Part shown: one piece after another, positions 55,479 to 63,330 of the stretch
Numbering within the stretch: position 1 is the stretch's first letter
How the letters are laid out: each line of letters opens with the position of its first letter
Origin: Candidatus Atribacteria bacterium
GTDB lineage: Bacteria; Atribacterota; JS1; SB-45; 34-128
Reading direction: 5' to 3'
Assembly (NCBI GenBank): GCA_003451675.1
Contig: DMCY01000015.1
Location: 84,740-148,739 of the forward strand
Length of the DNA: 64,000 nt
Notes under the pieces: generated by a model
Databases searched by the model: none
What the model was told of the DNA's origin: nothing
Seen by the model: the letters and a program-made list of their open reading frames with translations, nothing else
Made by a program: the position numbers and the translations under genes

Positions 55479-56300
55479 ATGAAAATAAACCAAAGAATAT
55501 CTATATTCATATTTTTAATAATATTTTTATTAACCCTGTCTGGTAATAATATATTTACTCCCCGAGTCTTTGCCCAAAACACCGACTCTACACCCAATAC
55601 TGTTCCCCGTACCGTTTTAGTAGAACTTTTTGTCCAGGGAAGCTGTCTTACCTGTCCCACTGCTGAATTTTGTTTAGAAGACCTGGCTTACGAATACGGC
55701 ACTTCCAAATTTATCCTGGTACAGGAGCACCTCTGGGGAGACGGTTACGATACGGCGGAGACCAATGCCCGCTATAACTGGTATGTTGGCGACAGTAAAA
55801 GAGGTACCCCTGATGTATTTATCGACGGCTTAACCAAAAGGCTTCAGGGTTTGTCTTGTGATTGTGTTGAAGGGAATTATGAATGTTATAAAGATGCTAT
55901 TGATGAAGAGCTTACCCGGCCATCTTTTCTTGAGATTTCTGCGAGTAAAACCCCTCACCCAAACTCTCTGCCGAACATAATTATTGAAGGAACAGTAAAA
56001 AATGTAAGCGATACCCCTTTGAAAGATTTAGCGGTCTGCGGAATGGTCGGTAAAGAAAGAGATAAGCCCGGTCTGTATAATTACATACAGGAAATATTCC
56101 CCTTCAAAAATATACCCCTACTTTTGCCCGGGGCTACCTTTAGCTTTAAATTTATTCCCGAAATATCGCTTAGTCAAGAGAATGAAGCCGCTAAAGACAA
56201 AGAAAATAATAATGAAGATGAAGAAGAGACCCTGCACCTGGTAATATTTGTCCAAAACTTGGAAACCAAAGAAGTCCTCCAAGCCTTATATGTAGAATAA
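55479..56300 (+). CDS. Exported thioredoxin-fold protein (CLTC)
   Basis: The 273-residue protein is the third paralogue of the family at 46942 and 47726. It has a cleavable signal peptide (ending RVFAQ) instead of a lipobox. The redox motif is SCLTC (Cys56, Cys59) after TVLVELF, and YNWYVGDSKRGTPDVFIDG follows. Extra cysteines lie near SCDCVEGNYEC. The C-terminal domain ends in EVLQALYVE, as in the paralogues. It is probably a soluble periplasmic oxidoreductase. GAGG precedes the ATG. Confidence 0.8.
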   Translation: MKINQRISIFIFLIIFLLTLSGNNIFTPRVFAQNTDSTPNTVPRTVLVELFVQGSCLTCPTAEFCLEDLAYEYGTSKFILVQEHLWGDGYDTAETNARYNWYVGDSKRGTPDVFIDGLTKRLQGLSCDCVEGNYECYKDAIDEELTRPSFLEISASKTPHPNSLPNIIIEGTVKNVSDTPLKDLAVCGMVGKERDKPGLYNYIQEIFPFKNIPLLLPGATFSFKFIPEISLSQENEAAKDKENNNEDEEETLHLVIFVQNLETKEVLQALYVE

Positions 56301-56656
56301 TATTAATTATCCAATTTGCCTATTTACCAATTACCCAATTAAATTATTCGTTAGTGAATGGTGAATAGTCGTTAATATAAAATACAAGAAAATTCAATTA
56401 ACTAATTGGTGAGACAGGCGTTTCTATTGCCTAAAATGTCATTGCGAGGGAGTGAAACGACCGAAGCAATCTCGTCTCATATCTCCTCCCCATTGAGGGG
56501 GAGGATTAAGGTGGTGGGGTAGGGGTCGGATTCATTCGACCCGTCTCATACTAAAATTATAGACTTTTATTTGCAAACCAGAGTTGACAAATAATCACAA
56601 TTATTGTAAACTACAGTTAGCAATATTACAGTAAAATAATAAGAGGAAATAGAACG
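56301..56656. repeat. Gap with four repeat families and a weak promoter
   Basis: No gene is seen. CCAATTTGCC words, an ATTGCGAGGGAGTGAAACGA element (about 56437-56476), a CTCCTCCCCATTGAGGGGGAGG element (about 56481-56515), and a GGGTCGGA/TCGACCC-type palindrome (56523-56542, followed by CGTCTC) come in sequence. TTGACA at 56584-56589 with TAAACT 17 bases on may be the promoter of the next gene. Confidence 0.75.
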
Positions 56657-58135
56657 ATGCAAAATATAGAAGGCAAGGAAAAACTGAAAAAACTTTTATA
56701 TTTCCATAACCCTTGGTGGATAGACCATGAAGTTCCGGACTCCCTCAAACTAACTTACCGAAGGCCGATATTAAAAAAGCTCCTCGAGTATTTTAAATTA
56801 GATCGGGCTATCCTTATTAAGGGGCCGCGAAGGACAGGGAAGACTACCCTTCTTTATCAGCTCATCGATGAATTAATTACTAAAAGAGAAATACCAGCCC
56901 AAAATATAATCTATCTTTCCTGTGATGATCCTGAATTAAAATTGCTCACCAACCCTTCCTCAGATTCACGGATAAACCTGTCTGATATATTAGATGTTTA
57001 TGAACAGTTAAGAGAAAAAACCACAAAAGAATTAAAAGCCAATGAGAAAATATACCTTTTTTTAGACGAGGTTCATTTCTGGCAGGGGTGGCAGTTTGAA
57101 ATAAAAAAATATTTTGATAAAAAGTATCCTCTTAAATTTATATTGTCAGGTTCCTCAGCTTCCCTTATCAAAAGAGGGTCTGAATCATTAATGGGCAGGA
57201 CCATAGAAGAGCTTATATTACCCTTTAGTTTTTATGAGTTTTTATCCTGCCGGTTAAAAGATAAAAGATTAGACAAAATTATCCTTAATTCGCAGGAGAG
57301 TTTCGTCCCTTCTAATAATTTACTTAAAGGGGCAAAAGAGCTTTTTTCGGACATGGACAGCATATCGCCAATCGACCAGATGATTCCTTATCAAAATAAA
57401 ATCAAAATTCTTTTTGCCGAATATCTTAATCGGGGAGGATTTCCCCATCTTCTGGAGGTAGAAAATTCTATTCTATGGAAGAGGCTTCTTCGAGAGGATG
57501 TTATTGAAAAAGTGATTTATCGAGACCTGGTAGACCTTTACGAAATAAAAAAACCGCAGGTTCTGGAAAAATTTTTCCTTTATTTGGCCGGTCATTCTTC
57601 TGATATTATGAACATTACCAATATAGCCAATTCTCTCTGTCTGAGCCGAGAATATACCCTAAAGTATCTGAATTACCTTATCGAATCATTTTTAGTTTTC
57701 GGGATAAAAAAGTATTCTCCTTCGGTAGAAAAGCAGATTCGCAGTAATCAGAAGGTTCATCTTATCGATAGCGGCTTAATTACTGTCTTTGGAGGAGGGA
57801 ATAACGAGAATAGAGTAGAGGGTCAGAAAGTAGAGAGTTTGATTGGCAGGTGTTTCTTAAAAGATAAGGTTTTTTATTGGAGGGAAAGAGAAGAGGTTGA
57901 CTTTGTGTTAGATTTAGATGCAGGAATAAGTAGCAGCAAATCTCTTTTGCCTATTGAGATTAAATACCGTAATACTATTTTGCCAAGAGATTTGAAAGGA
58001 ATAATCAAATTTATGGAAAAGTATGGAGTTAGAGAAGGGATAGTAGTTAGCAAAGATTTATTGCAGAAGATGGAACAGGATGATAAAATATTATGGCTAA
58101 TCCCCGCCTGGCTGTTTTTACTAATGATAAACTGA
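56657..58135 (+). CDS. AAA_14/DUF4143 family ATPase
   Basis: The 492-residue protein has Walker A GPRRTGKTTLLYQLIDE near residue 55, Walker B YLFLDEVHFWQGW near 132, and sensor-like FILSGSSASLIKRGSE near 160. A C-terminal DUF4143 nuclease-like region follows (KVHLIDSGLITVFG; FYWREREEVDFVLD near 405; PIEIKYRN near 435). The last part resembles the PD-(D/E)XK pattern D..EIK. The family is widespread in anaerobes and archaea with unclear function. The phosphohexomutase gene starts 18 bases after its stop. Confidence 0.88.
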   Translation: MQNIEGKEKLKKLLYFHNPWWIDHEVPDSLKLTYRRPILKKLLEYFKLDRAILIKGPRRTGKTTLLYQLIDELITKREIPAQNIIYLSCDDPELKLLTNPSSDSRINLSDILDVYEQLREKTTKELKANEKIYLFLDEVHFWQGWQFEIKKYFDKKYPLKFILSGSSASLIKRGSESLMGRTIEELILPFSFYEFLSCRLKDKRLDKIILNSQESFVPSNNLLKGAKELFSDMDSISPIDQMIPYQNKIKILFAEYLNRGGFPHLLEVENSILWKRLLREDVIEKVIYRDLVDLYEIKKPQVLEKFFLYLAGHSSDIMNITNIANSLCLSREYTLKYLNYLIESFLVFGIKKYSPSVEKQIRSNQKVHLIDSGLITVFGGGNNENRVEGQKVESLIGRCFLKDKVFYWREREEVDFVLDLDAGISSSKSLLPIEIKYRNTILPRDLKGIIKFMEKYGVREGIVVSKDLLQKMEQDDKILWLIPAWLFLLMIN

Positions 58136-58153
58136 AAAAAGGAGTTCAAAAAA

Positions 58154-59986
58154 TTGAATTACTTAGAAAAATATAAATTCTGGTTAGAAAATGAATATTT
58201 TAGCGACGAAGCAAAAGAAGAGCTGCGTGCCCTTAGCGGCAACGAAGAAGAAATCAAAGACCGTTTCTATAAAGACCTCGAATTCGGCACCGGAGGCTTA
58301 CGCGGTAAAATCGGTATGGGCACCAATCGGATGAATATATACACAGTTTCCAAAGCCACTCAAGGTCTGGCTGATTATCTTATCGAAAAAGCCCGTGAGC
58401 AAAAAGATTCCCAGCAATATTTAAATCGCGGTGTGGTCATTGCCCACGACTGCCGCCACAAATCAAGCGAATTTTCCGAGACCATTGCCTTAGTCCTTGC
58501 AGCCAGCAACATTAAAGCCTATCTCTTTGAGGATGTCCGTTCCACTCCCGAGCTATCCTTTGCCGTACGCCACCTTCATGCCGCAGCCGGGATAGTGGTT
58601 ACCGCCAGCCACAACCCCCCCGAATACAACGGCTATAAAGTTTACGGACCCGATGGCGGGCAGATAATTCCGGATATTGCCGATAGAGTAATCGCCCACA
58701 TCAACAAAATAAAAGATTATTCTTTGATTAAAAAACTTGACCGTCCCGCCGCCATCCAAAAAGGTCTGTTTAATATTATCGGTCAGGAAGTAGACCAGAT
58801 TTACCTGCAAAAAGTAAAAGAGCTTGCCCTCAGAAATGATGAACAGATAGATAAATCTATCAAAATAGTCTATACTCCCCTTCATGGGGCAGGAAATATG
58901 CCTATAAAGCGAATCCTAAAAGAAAGAGGATTTACCAATGTATTTGTGGTAGAAGAGCAAGCCCAACCTGACCCTGATTTTTCTACTGTGGAATCACCCA
59001 ATCCCGAATATCCTGCGGCTTTTGAGCTGGCTATTAAATTAGGCCAAAAGGTAGGCGCCGAGATTCTAATTGCCACTGACCCGGACTCTGATCGCATCGG
59101 CCTGGCCGTAAAAAATCCCAATTCCACCGTCATTGCGAAGAAGTCTATTTTTCCCGTCATTGCGAGGAGCGAAGCGACGAAGCAATCTCTACTCACACCA
59201 AACGAATATACTGTCCTAAACGGCAACCAGGTCGGCATCCTACTCCTCCATTACATCCTGAGCAGTAAAAAAGAGCTGAATCAGCTCCCTTCCAACGGCT
59301 TTATCGTCAAGACCGTGGTAACCAGTGATATGTCCAGGGTAATCGCCGATAGCTTCGGGGTAGACACCTATGAAACCCTGACCGGCTTCAAATTTATCTG
59401 TAATATGGAAAAAAATGTACAGGAAAAAGAGAGTAAAGAATTCCTCTTCGGCTATGAAGAGAGTATCGGCTACCTGACCGGTGATTTTGTGCGCGACAAA
59501 GATGCCGTGATTTCCGCCATGTTGATTGCCGAGATGGCCGCCTATTATCTTAAAAATGGGCTTAACCTGCTTCAGGTCTTGGAAGGCCTCTATCAAAAAT
59601 ATGGTTATTACGAAGAATACCAACACTCTATCTATCTGGAAGGTGCAGAAGGGGAGAAGAAGATAGCCGAGATTATGGAAGCCTTCCGAAAAAAACTCCC
59701 TGAAGTGAAAGATATGAAGATGGTTCGAATCGAGGATATTCTAATCGGTAAAAGTTATAATTTAAAATCCAAAAAGACTACCCATATCAACTTGCCTATC
59801 TCTAATGTCTTAAAAATTATATTTTCTGATAATTCCTGGTATGTCCTGCGTCCCTCCGGTACTGAACCCAAGATAAAATTATATCTGTCTTTTCACGCCC
59901 CTACCAGAAAAGCAGCCCAACAAAAACTCAATCTCGTAAAAACCACCATCTTACAAAAAATAGAATCGGTTATTAAGCCTGATTAA
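58154..59986 (+). CDS. Phosphoglucomutase/phosphomannomutase with an in-frame palindromic insertion
   Basis: The 610-residue enzyme moves phosphate between C1 and C6 of hexoses. It has FGTGGLRGKIGMGTNRMN near 44, the phosphoserine loop VTASHNPPEYNGYKVY near 148, the Mg loop DPDSDRIG near 308, and the phosphate loop RPSGTEPK near 567. The length and order fit PgcA-type mutases. Residues about 325-348, including PVIARSEATKQS, are encoded by an ATTGCGAGG repeat and interrupt the region before NEYTVLNGNQVG. The start is TTG with AAAGGAG nine bases before. It could supply glucose-1-phosphate for surface glycans. Confidence 0.9.
   Translation: MNYLEKYKFWLENEYFSDEAKEELRALSGNEEEIKDRFYKDLEFGTGGLRGKIGMGTNRMNIYTVSKATQGLADYLIEKAREQKDSQQYLNRGVVIAHDCRHKSSEFSETIALVLAASNIKAYLFEDVRSTPELSFAVRHLHAAAGIVVTASHNPPEYNGYKVYGPDGGQIIPDIADRVIAHINKIKDYSLIKKLDRPAAIQKGLFNIIGQEVDQIYLQKVKELALRNDEQIDKSIKIVYTPLHGAGNMPIKRILKERGFTNVFVVEEQAQPDPDFSTVESPNPEYPAAFELAIKLGQKVGAEILIATDPDSDRIGLAVKNPNSTVIAKKSIFPVIARSEATKQSLLTPNEYTVLNGNQVGILLLHYILSSKKELNQLPSNGFIVKTVVTSDMSRVIADSFGVDTYETLTGFKFICNMEKNVQEKESKEFLFGYEESIGYLTGDFVRDKDAVISAMLIAEMAAYYLKNGLNLLQVLEGLYQKYGYYEEYQHSIYLEGAEGEKKIAEIMEAFRKKLPEVKDMKMVRIEDILIGKSYNLKSKKTTHINLPISNVLKIIFSDNSWYVLRPSGTEPKIKLYLSFHAPTRKAAQQKLNLVKTTILQKIESVIKPD
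59128..59193. repeat. ATTGCGAGG palindromic element inside the mutase gene
   Basis: A CCGTCATTGCGA start is seen twice (59128-59139 and 59155-59166). The second copy is complete: GTCATTGCGAGGAGCGAAGC followed by GACGAAGCAATCTC (to about 59189). It keeps the reading frame and adds about 20 residues. Confidence 0.9.
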
Positions 59987-59998
59987 GTATTGTTAATT

Positions 59999-60027
59999 TT
60001 GACAATTGTCTTAACTTTAATTATAAT
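59999..60027 (+). promoter_or_regulatory. Consensus promoter and probable operator of hicBA
   Basis: TTGACA (59999-60004) and TATAAT (60022-60027) are exactly 17 bases apart. A perfect palindrome GACAATTGTC (60001-60010) overlaps the -35 and is a likely site for autorepression by HicB. Confidence 0.78.
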
Positions 60028-60088
60028 CAGGGCAGACGCCTACGGGAGTTAACAATAAGAAATAAGAAGAAATTTGGAGGTTTAAAAA

Positions 60089-60331
60089 ATGTCTACCCAA
60101 CAAGTGATAAGCTATAGAATTTTGCTTAGAAAAGAACCTGAAGGTGGTTATACGGTAACTGTTCCTTCTCTTCCAGGGTGTGTTACCTATGGTGAATCAA
60201 TAGAAGAAGCAATAGAAATGGCGAAGGAGGCTATTGAATTATACTTAGAAAGTTTAAAAGCACACAACGAAGAAATACCCACTGATGAAGGTGTTTTAGA
60301 ATATACCTTAACGGTGGGAACTAATGCATAA
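60089..60331 (+). CDS. hicB: HicB-family antitoxin
   Basis: The 80-residue protein has the HicB core: SYRILLRKEPEGGYTVTVPS, LPGCVTYGESIEEAIEMAKE, AIELYLESL. It should bind and inhibit HicA. The order hicB-hicA is the reverse of the Escherichia coli order but common elsewhere. No separate DNA-binding tail is obvious. GGAGG lies eight bases before the ATG. It overlaps hicA by eight bases. Confidence 0.9.
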   Translation: MSTQQVISYRILLRKEPEGGYTVTVPSLPGCVTYGESIEEAIEMAKEAIELYLESLKAHNEEIPTDEGVLEYTLTVGTNA

Positions 60332-60548
60332 ACTCCCATCTATAACACCTCAAAAAGTTATAAGGATACTGGAAAGAAAAGGTTTTGTAGTAGATAGAGC
60401 CAAAGGTAGTCATCGTATCTACTATCATTCTAAAGGCGGAAGGAGAGTTGTTATCCCTTACCACAGGAAAGATTTACCTAAAGGTACTTTAATGGAAATT
60501 TTAAAACAAGCAAGCATTGATAAGGAAGAATTAGTAAAATTACTATAA
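60324..60548 (+). CDS. hicA: HicA-family mRNA interferase toxin
   Basis: The 74-residue protein has the HicA double-stranded-RNA-binding-like fold (ITPQKVIRILERKGFVVDRA) with the catalytic histidine in KGSHRIY (His30) and VVIPYHRKDLPKGTL. HicA cleaves mRNA when it is free of HicB. Unlike the HepT and RelE-like toxins elsewhere in the window, this reading frame is intact. Confidence 0.92.
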   Translation: MHKLPSITPQKVIRILERKGFVVDRAKGSHRIYYHSKGGRRVVIPYHRKDLPKGTLMEILKQASIDKEELVKLL

Positions 60549-60754
60549 TTAATATTTCTTCACCCTTAGGACAGGCGAGACGCCTGTCCTACTGCTCGTA
60601 CATATACGCTAGTATATATTTAAATTTATTCTCTGTATTTTTACTAAATACTAGATACTATATACTAACGACTGTTTTAACTTGCAACTTGTAAAACAAT
60701 GGGGTCAGGTCTTCACATTTGACATATAAAATATAATACGTTATATTAATAATT
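60549..60754. repeat. Gap with ACAGGCG palindrome and left REP arm
   Basis: TAGGACAGGCG pairs with CGCCTGTCCTA at 60566-60590. ACTAGATACTATATACTAACG words follow. The left inverted repeat of the transposase unit starts at 60701. Confidence 0.85.
60566..60590. repeat. ACAGGCG palindrome
   Basis: A perfect 11-bp inverted repeat with an AGA centre, of the same family as 34094-34130. It lies just after hicA and could terminate transcription weakly, but no T-run follows. Confidence 0.85.
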
Positions 60755-61739
60755 ATGAGCAGACCATTAAGAATAAGTTTCGATAATGCAGTTTACCATA
60801 TAACCGTCCGGGGAAATAGAAAAGAAAAGATATTTTATTCCGATACTGACAGAAGAGTATTTCTCCAAAAAATGGACCAAACCTTTCTCAAATATTCCTT
60901 CCTTTGTTACGCTTATTGTCTTATGGATAATCATTATCATCTATTTATCAAAACCCCCCTAGGTAATATAAGCCAGGGAATGCACTATCTGAATGCCTCT
61001 TACGCCAACTATTTTACCGCAAAATATAAAACCAATGGTCCTTTATTCCAGGGTAGATATAAATCATTATTAGTAGATGAGGATAATTATGCTCTTGTTC
61101 TATCTTCTTATATTCATCTTAACCCCCTTCGAGCAGGCCTAACTAAAAATCTGGAAGAGTATACCTGGAGTAGTCTATTAGATTATTTAGGTAAAAGAAA
61201 GAAAGAGTTAAAAAAATTGGATACCCAATTTATCCTTACTCAACTTCATAACAACCTGACTCAATCCTGCGCCATATATAAAAGATATCTCCTAGAGAAT
61301 CTTACTATGGATTTTCCGGTAAAAGATATCTATCGTGGTATAGCCCTTGGGGAGGAAAGCTTTATCAAGGGGATAGAATCTAAAATCAAGTCGGTAGGGG
61401 AGAAGCGAGAAATTCAGACTACTAAATACTTTAATTCCTATTCTTCCGAGGAAATTATCCAAAAAGTTTCCCAAGCATTTAATCTGAACAAAGGAGATGC
61501 CCTAAAAAAGCGAAGAGGTAATCTATATCGACAGATAACCCTTTATTTAGTTAAAAGATATTCATCTTTATCCCTAAAGGAAATTGGCAAGATATTCAAT
61601 ATGGATTATACTGCTGTTTCCCAGGCGACAAGAAGGTTTGAGGATAAGATTAGAAAGGATAATAAAAAAAGAATAATGGTAAATTCTGTTTTAGAATTAC
61701 TGAAAAATTAAAAAATGTCAAATGTGAAGACCTGACCCC
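60701..61739 (+). mobile_element. REP-associated transposase unit with 25-bp inverted ends
   Basis: GGGGTCAGGTCTTCACATTT at 60701-60720 continues to 60725 and is the exact inverse of 61715-61739. The RAYT gene lies between them. A shorter unit with near-identical arms but no gene lies between tamB and bamA (17361-17443). Confidence 0.88.
60755..61711 (+). CDS. rayT: REP-associated tyrosine transposase (Y1/IS200-like, RAYT)
   Basis: The 318-residue protein has the Y1-transposase start RPLRISFDNAVYHITVRGNR, the HUH motif DNHYHLF (His60, His62) and a likely catalytic tyrosine in ASYANYF near residue 86. GPLFQGRYKSLLVDEDNY and YIHLNPLRAGL follow. A C-terminal helix-turn-helix resembles the DnaA DNA-binding domain (SLKEIGKIFNMDYTAVSQAT). 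RAYTs act on flanking REP palindromes. The flanking inverted repeats support activity on this family. The gene is intact. Confidence 0.92.
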   Translation: MSRPLRISFDNAVYHITVRGNRKEKIFYSDTDRRVFLQKMDQTFLKYSFLCYAYCLMDNHYHLFIKTPLGNISQGMHYLNASYANYFTAKYKTNGPLFQGRYKSLLVDEDNYALVLSSYIHLNPLRAGLTKNLEEYTWSSLLDYLGKRKKELKKLDTQFILTQLHNNLTQSCAIYKRYLLENLTMDFPVKDIYRGIALGEESFIKGIESKIKSVGEKREIQTTKYFNSYSSEEIIQKVSQAFNLNKGDALKKRRGNLYRQITLYLVKRYSSLSLKEIGKIFNMDYTAVSQATRRFEDKIRKDNKKRIMVNSVLELLKN

Positions 61740-62032
61740 ACCTAAATATAAAAAATATTTAAGAAAGTTGATACCGATGTATTATCATAACCTAAATAAA
61801 ATAAGGGCAATTGTGCTTATTGGTAAAAACCATAAGTCTTAATAAAACAAGGGGTAGGTCTACCCAAAACCAGAAGAATTTTTTTCACCAAAGAAAACTA
61901 CCCCCAAAGAGTTGACACAGACCCAGATAATTCTACGTTTGACATTTCGATTAATATTTGCTATATTATCTTTAGAATGAAAGTAGGAAATTCTTACTAT
62001 AGGATTATTTGTGATTGAAGGAGATAAGACCA
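61740..62032. promoter_or_regulatory. Gap upstream of the AbrB/RelE pair
   Basis: No gene is seen. AAAACAAGGGGTAGGTCTAC and ACTACCCCCAAAG words precede a promoter: TTGACA (61939-61944), 17 bases, TATATT (61962-61967). It should drive the AbrB-RelE operon. Confidence 0.65.
61939..61967 (+). promoter_or_regulatory. SigA-type promoter of the AbrB/RelE operon
   Basis: TTGACA and TATATT with 17-base spacing; the expected start is near 61974, about 60 bases before the ATG. Confidence 0.65.
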
Positions 62033-62302
62033 ATGTCTTTAATTCAAGTTCGAGAAAAAGCGCAAATTACCATTCCCAGTAAAATTCGCAAAGAACTGGG
62101 TATCAAAAAGGGTGATTATTTAGAAATTGCCAAAGAAGGTGATAGAATAGTTCTTATTCCCAAAATTTTAATAGAAAAAGTCTCGGTAAATTTGTCGGCG
62201 AAAGGTGAAGAAATGCTAAAAGAGGCTATAGATGATGTCAAGAAAGGCAAGGTCAAGGTGCATAATAACGTAACACATCTAATTAATGACCTTCACAAAT
62301 AA
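62033..62302 (+). CDS. AbrB/MazE-type antitoxin
   Basis: The 89-residue protein has a swapped-hairpin AbrB domain (residues 1-45: IQVREKAQITIPSKIRKELG, then IKKGDYLEIAKEGDRIVLIP) and a C-terminal tail that should bind the toxin. ATG 62033 with GGAG nine bases before is preferred over TTG 62015. The toxin starts directly after its stop. It probably represses its own promoter. Confidence 0.85.
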   Translation: MSLIQVREKAQITIPSKIRKELGIKKGDYLEIAKEGDRIVLIPKILIEKVSVNLSAKGEEMLKEAIDDVKKGKVKVHNNVTHLINDLHK

Positions 62303-62560
62303 ATGCAATTAATTTATACTGCTCATTTTAAGAAAGACTATAAAGAACTTTCGGATACTACTCAGAAAAAAACAGATGAGAAAATAAAGCTCTTGATTGA
62401 AAATTTATCCCATCCTTCCTTAAGAGTGAAAAAAGTTAAAAAATATCAGAATGTTCTGGAGGGAAGTATTAATAAAAATTACCGATTTTTATTTCAAATT
62501 ACTTCCGAAGGATATCTTTTTCTTCGAATTGGTAAACATGATATTTTAGAAGATTTATAA
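62303..62560 (+). CDS. RelE/ParE-superfamily toxin
   Basis: The 85-residue protein has the RelE pattern: a start of YTAHFKKDYKELSDTTQKKT, PSLRVKKVKKYQNVLEGSIN, KNYRFLFQITSEGYLFLRIG and a final KHDILEDL. The last element resembles YafQ/HigB-type histidine-containing tails. Start and stop of the two genes touch, so they are coupled. The frame is intact. Confidence 0.85.
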   Translation: MQLIYTAHFKKDYKELSDTTQKKTDEKIKLLIENLSHPSLRVKKVKKYQNVLEGSINKNYRFLFQITSEGYLFLRIGKHDILEDL

Positions 62561-63070
62561 AAATAACCCTCTTTTTTATTCTTTCGTTTTACACTTTTCC
62601 AGTCCTATTACTCTATGTTCCATTCCGCCAGAGCCCTTTTGTTTGCCAGGAATTACCGAGAGCACAACTACTATTTGTCTTATTGTTGCTATGCGGGCTC
62701 TTTATGTAGAGACAAGGCTGCTCCCAGGCAGTTTAATAGAAGCCCTCGGAAAAGGTAAAAGGCTAAGAGAGGTATATTTAAATCGCGAGAATATCTCCGG
62801 AGGATAGATTTATCAAAGCAGTTAAAATTAATCAAAATAACCATATATTTTAAAATTATTTTTAAAAAAAAGAAGGATTTTTAAAAGTTTTGTAGTATTA
62901 TGAATATAAAGTTAAAACATTACTGACCTTTAATTAGGATAGGTAAACGAATAAATATATTGGAAAATAAAAATAAGCAGCCAAAAGGAAAAAGACGCAT
63001 TATTAGAATCTGAAAGAAAATATCGTACAACAGTGAAATATTTTTAAAAATTTTAAGGGAGGAAGATTAG
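62561..63070. promoter_or_regulatory. 510-base gap with SigH-like element
   Basis: No convincing gene is seen. The left half is less AT-rich and lacks word repeats; it may be a remnant of coding DNA, but no family is recognised. The right half holds the GAAGGATTT element (62872-62899) and a leader of about 170 bases with GGGAGG at its end. Confidence 0.5.
62872..62899 (+). promoter_or_regulatory. GAAGGATTT motif, SigH-like promoter candidate (small ORF)
   Basis: GAAGGATTT, 14 bases, GTATT, then ATGAATATAA. It is nearly identical to the minus-strand copy at 29101-29128. Confidence 0.5.
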
Positions 63071-63199
63071 ATGCTTAAATATGGGCTTGAGGTTAAAAAA
63101 CAAAATTTATTATCCCCGAAATCCGGGTTTTCTTTCCCATGTTTTAATACCAATTTTAAAGAAATATTTTCAAGAGAGCCCTATTTTTTTACAAGTTAA
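63071..63199 (+). CDS. Possible 42-residue protein
   Basis: ATG 63071 lies nine bases after GGGAGG and opens 42 codons (MLKYGLEVKKQNLLSPKSGF, then SFPCFNTNF). The frame lies between a promoter candidate and a strong terminator, which supports a small gene. An alternative 69-codon frame at 63081 overlaps the terminator and lacks a good ribosome binding site. No family is recognised. Confidence 0.4.
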   Translation: MLKYGLEVKKQNLLSPKSGFSFPCFNTNFKEIFSREPYFFTS

Positions 63200-63214
63200 G
63201 AAAAAATTATTAAT

Positions 63215-63262
63215 AAAAAACTCAATAGTGGCAGCATGCCAGCCTTTGAGTTTTTTTATTTT
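63215..63262 (+). terminator. Terminator after the small ORF
   Basis: AAAAAACTCAA pairs with TTGAGTTTTTT, and an inner TGGC/GCCA stem strengthens the hairpin. A T-run follows. Confidence 0.88.
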
Positions 63263-63330
63263 CAGGCTGTGCCGTAGAAAAGAAAGGTAAGGAGTAAGTA
63301 AAATGATAAAGGAAGGGGTTATAAATTTGT

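Noticed and set aside
62561..62820. Remnant gene after the RelE-like toxin
   Set aside because: Composition differs from the word-repeat gaps, but no frame longer than about 35 codons gives a recognisable protein.
63081..63290. 69-codon frame at the end of the window
   Set aside because: It runs through the strong terminator at 63215-63262 and has a poorer ribosome binding site than the 42-codon frame.
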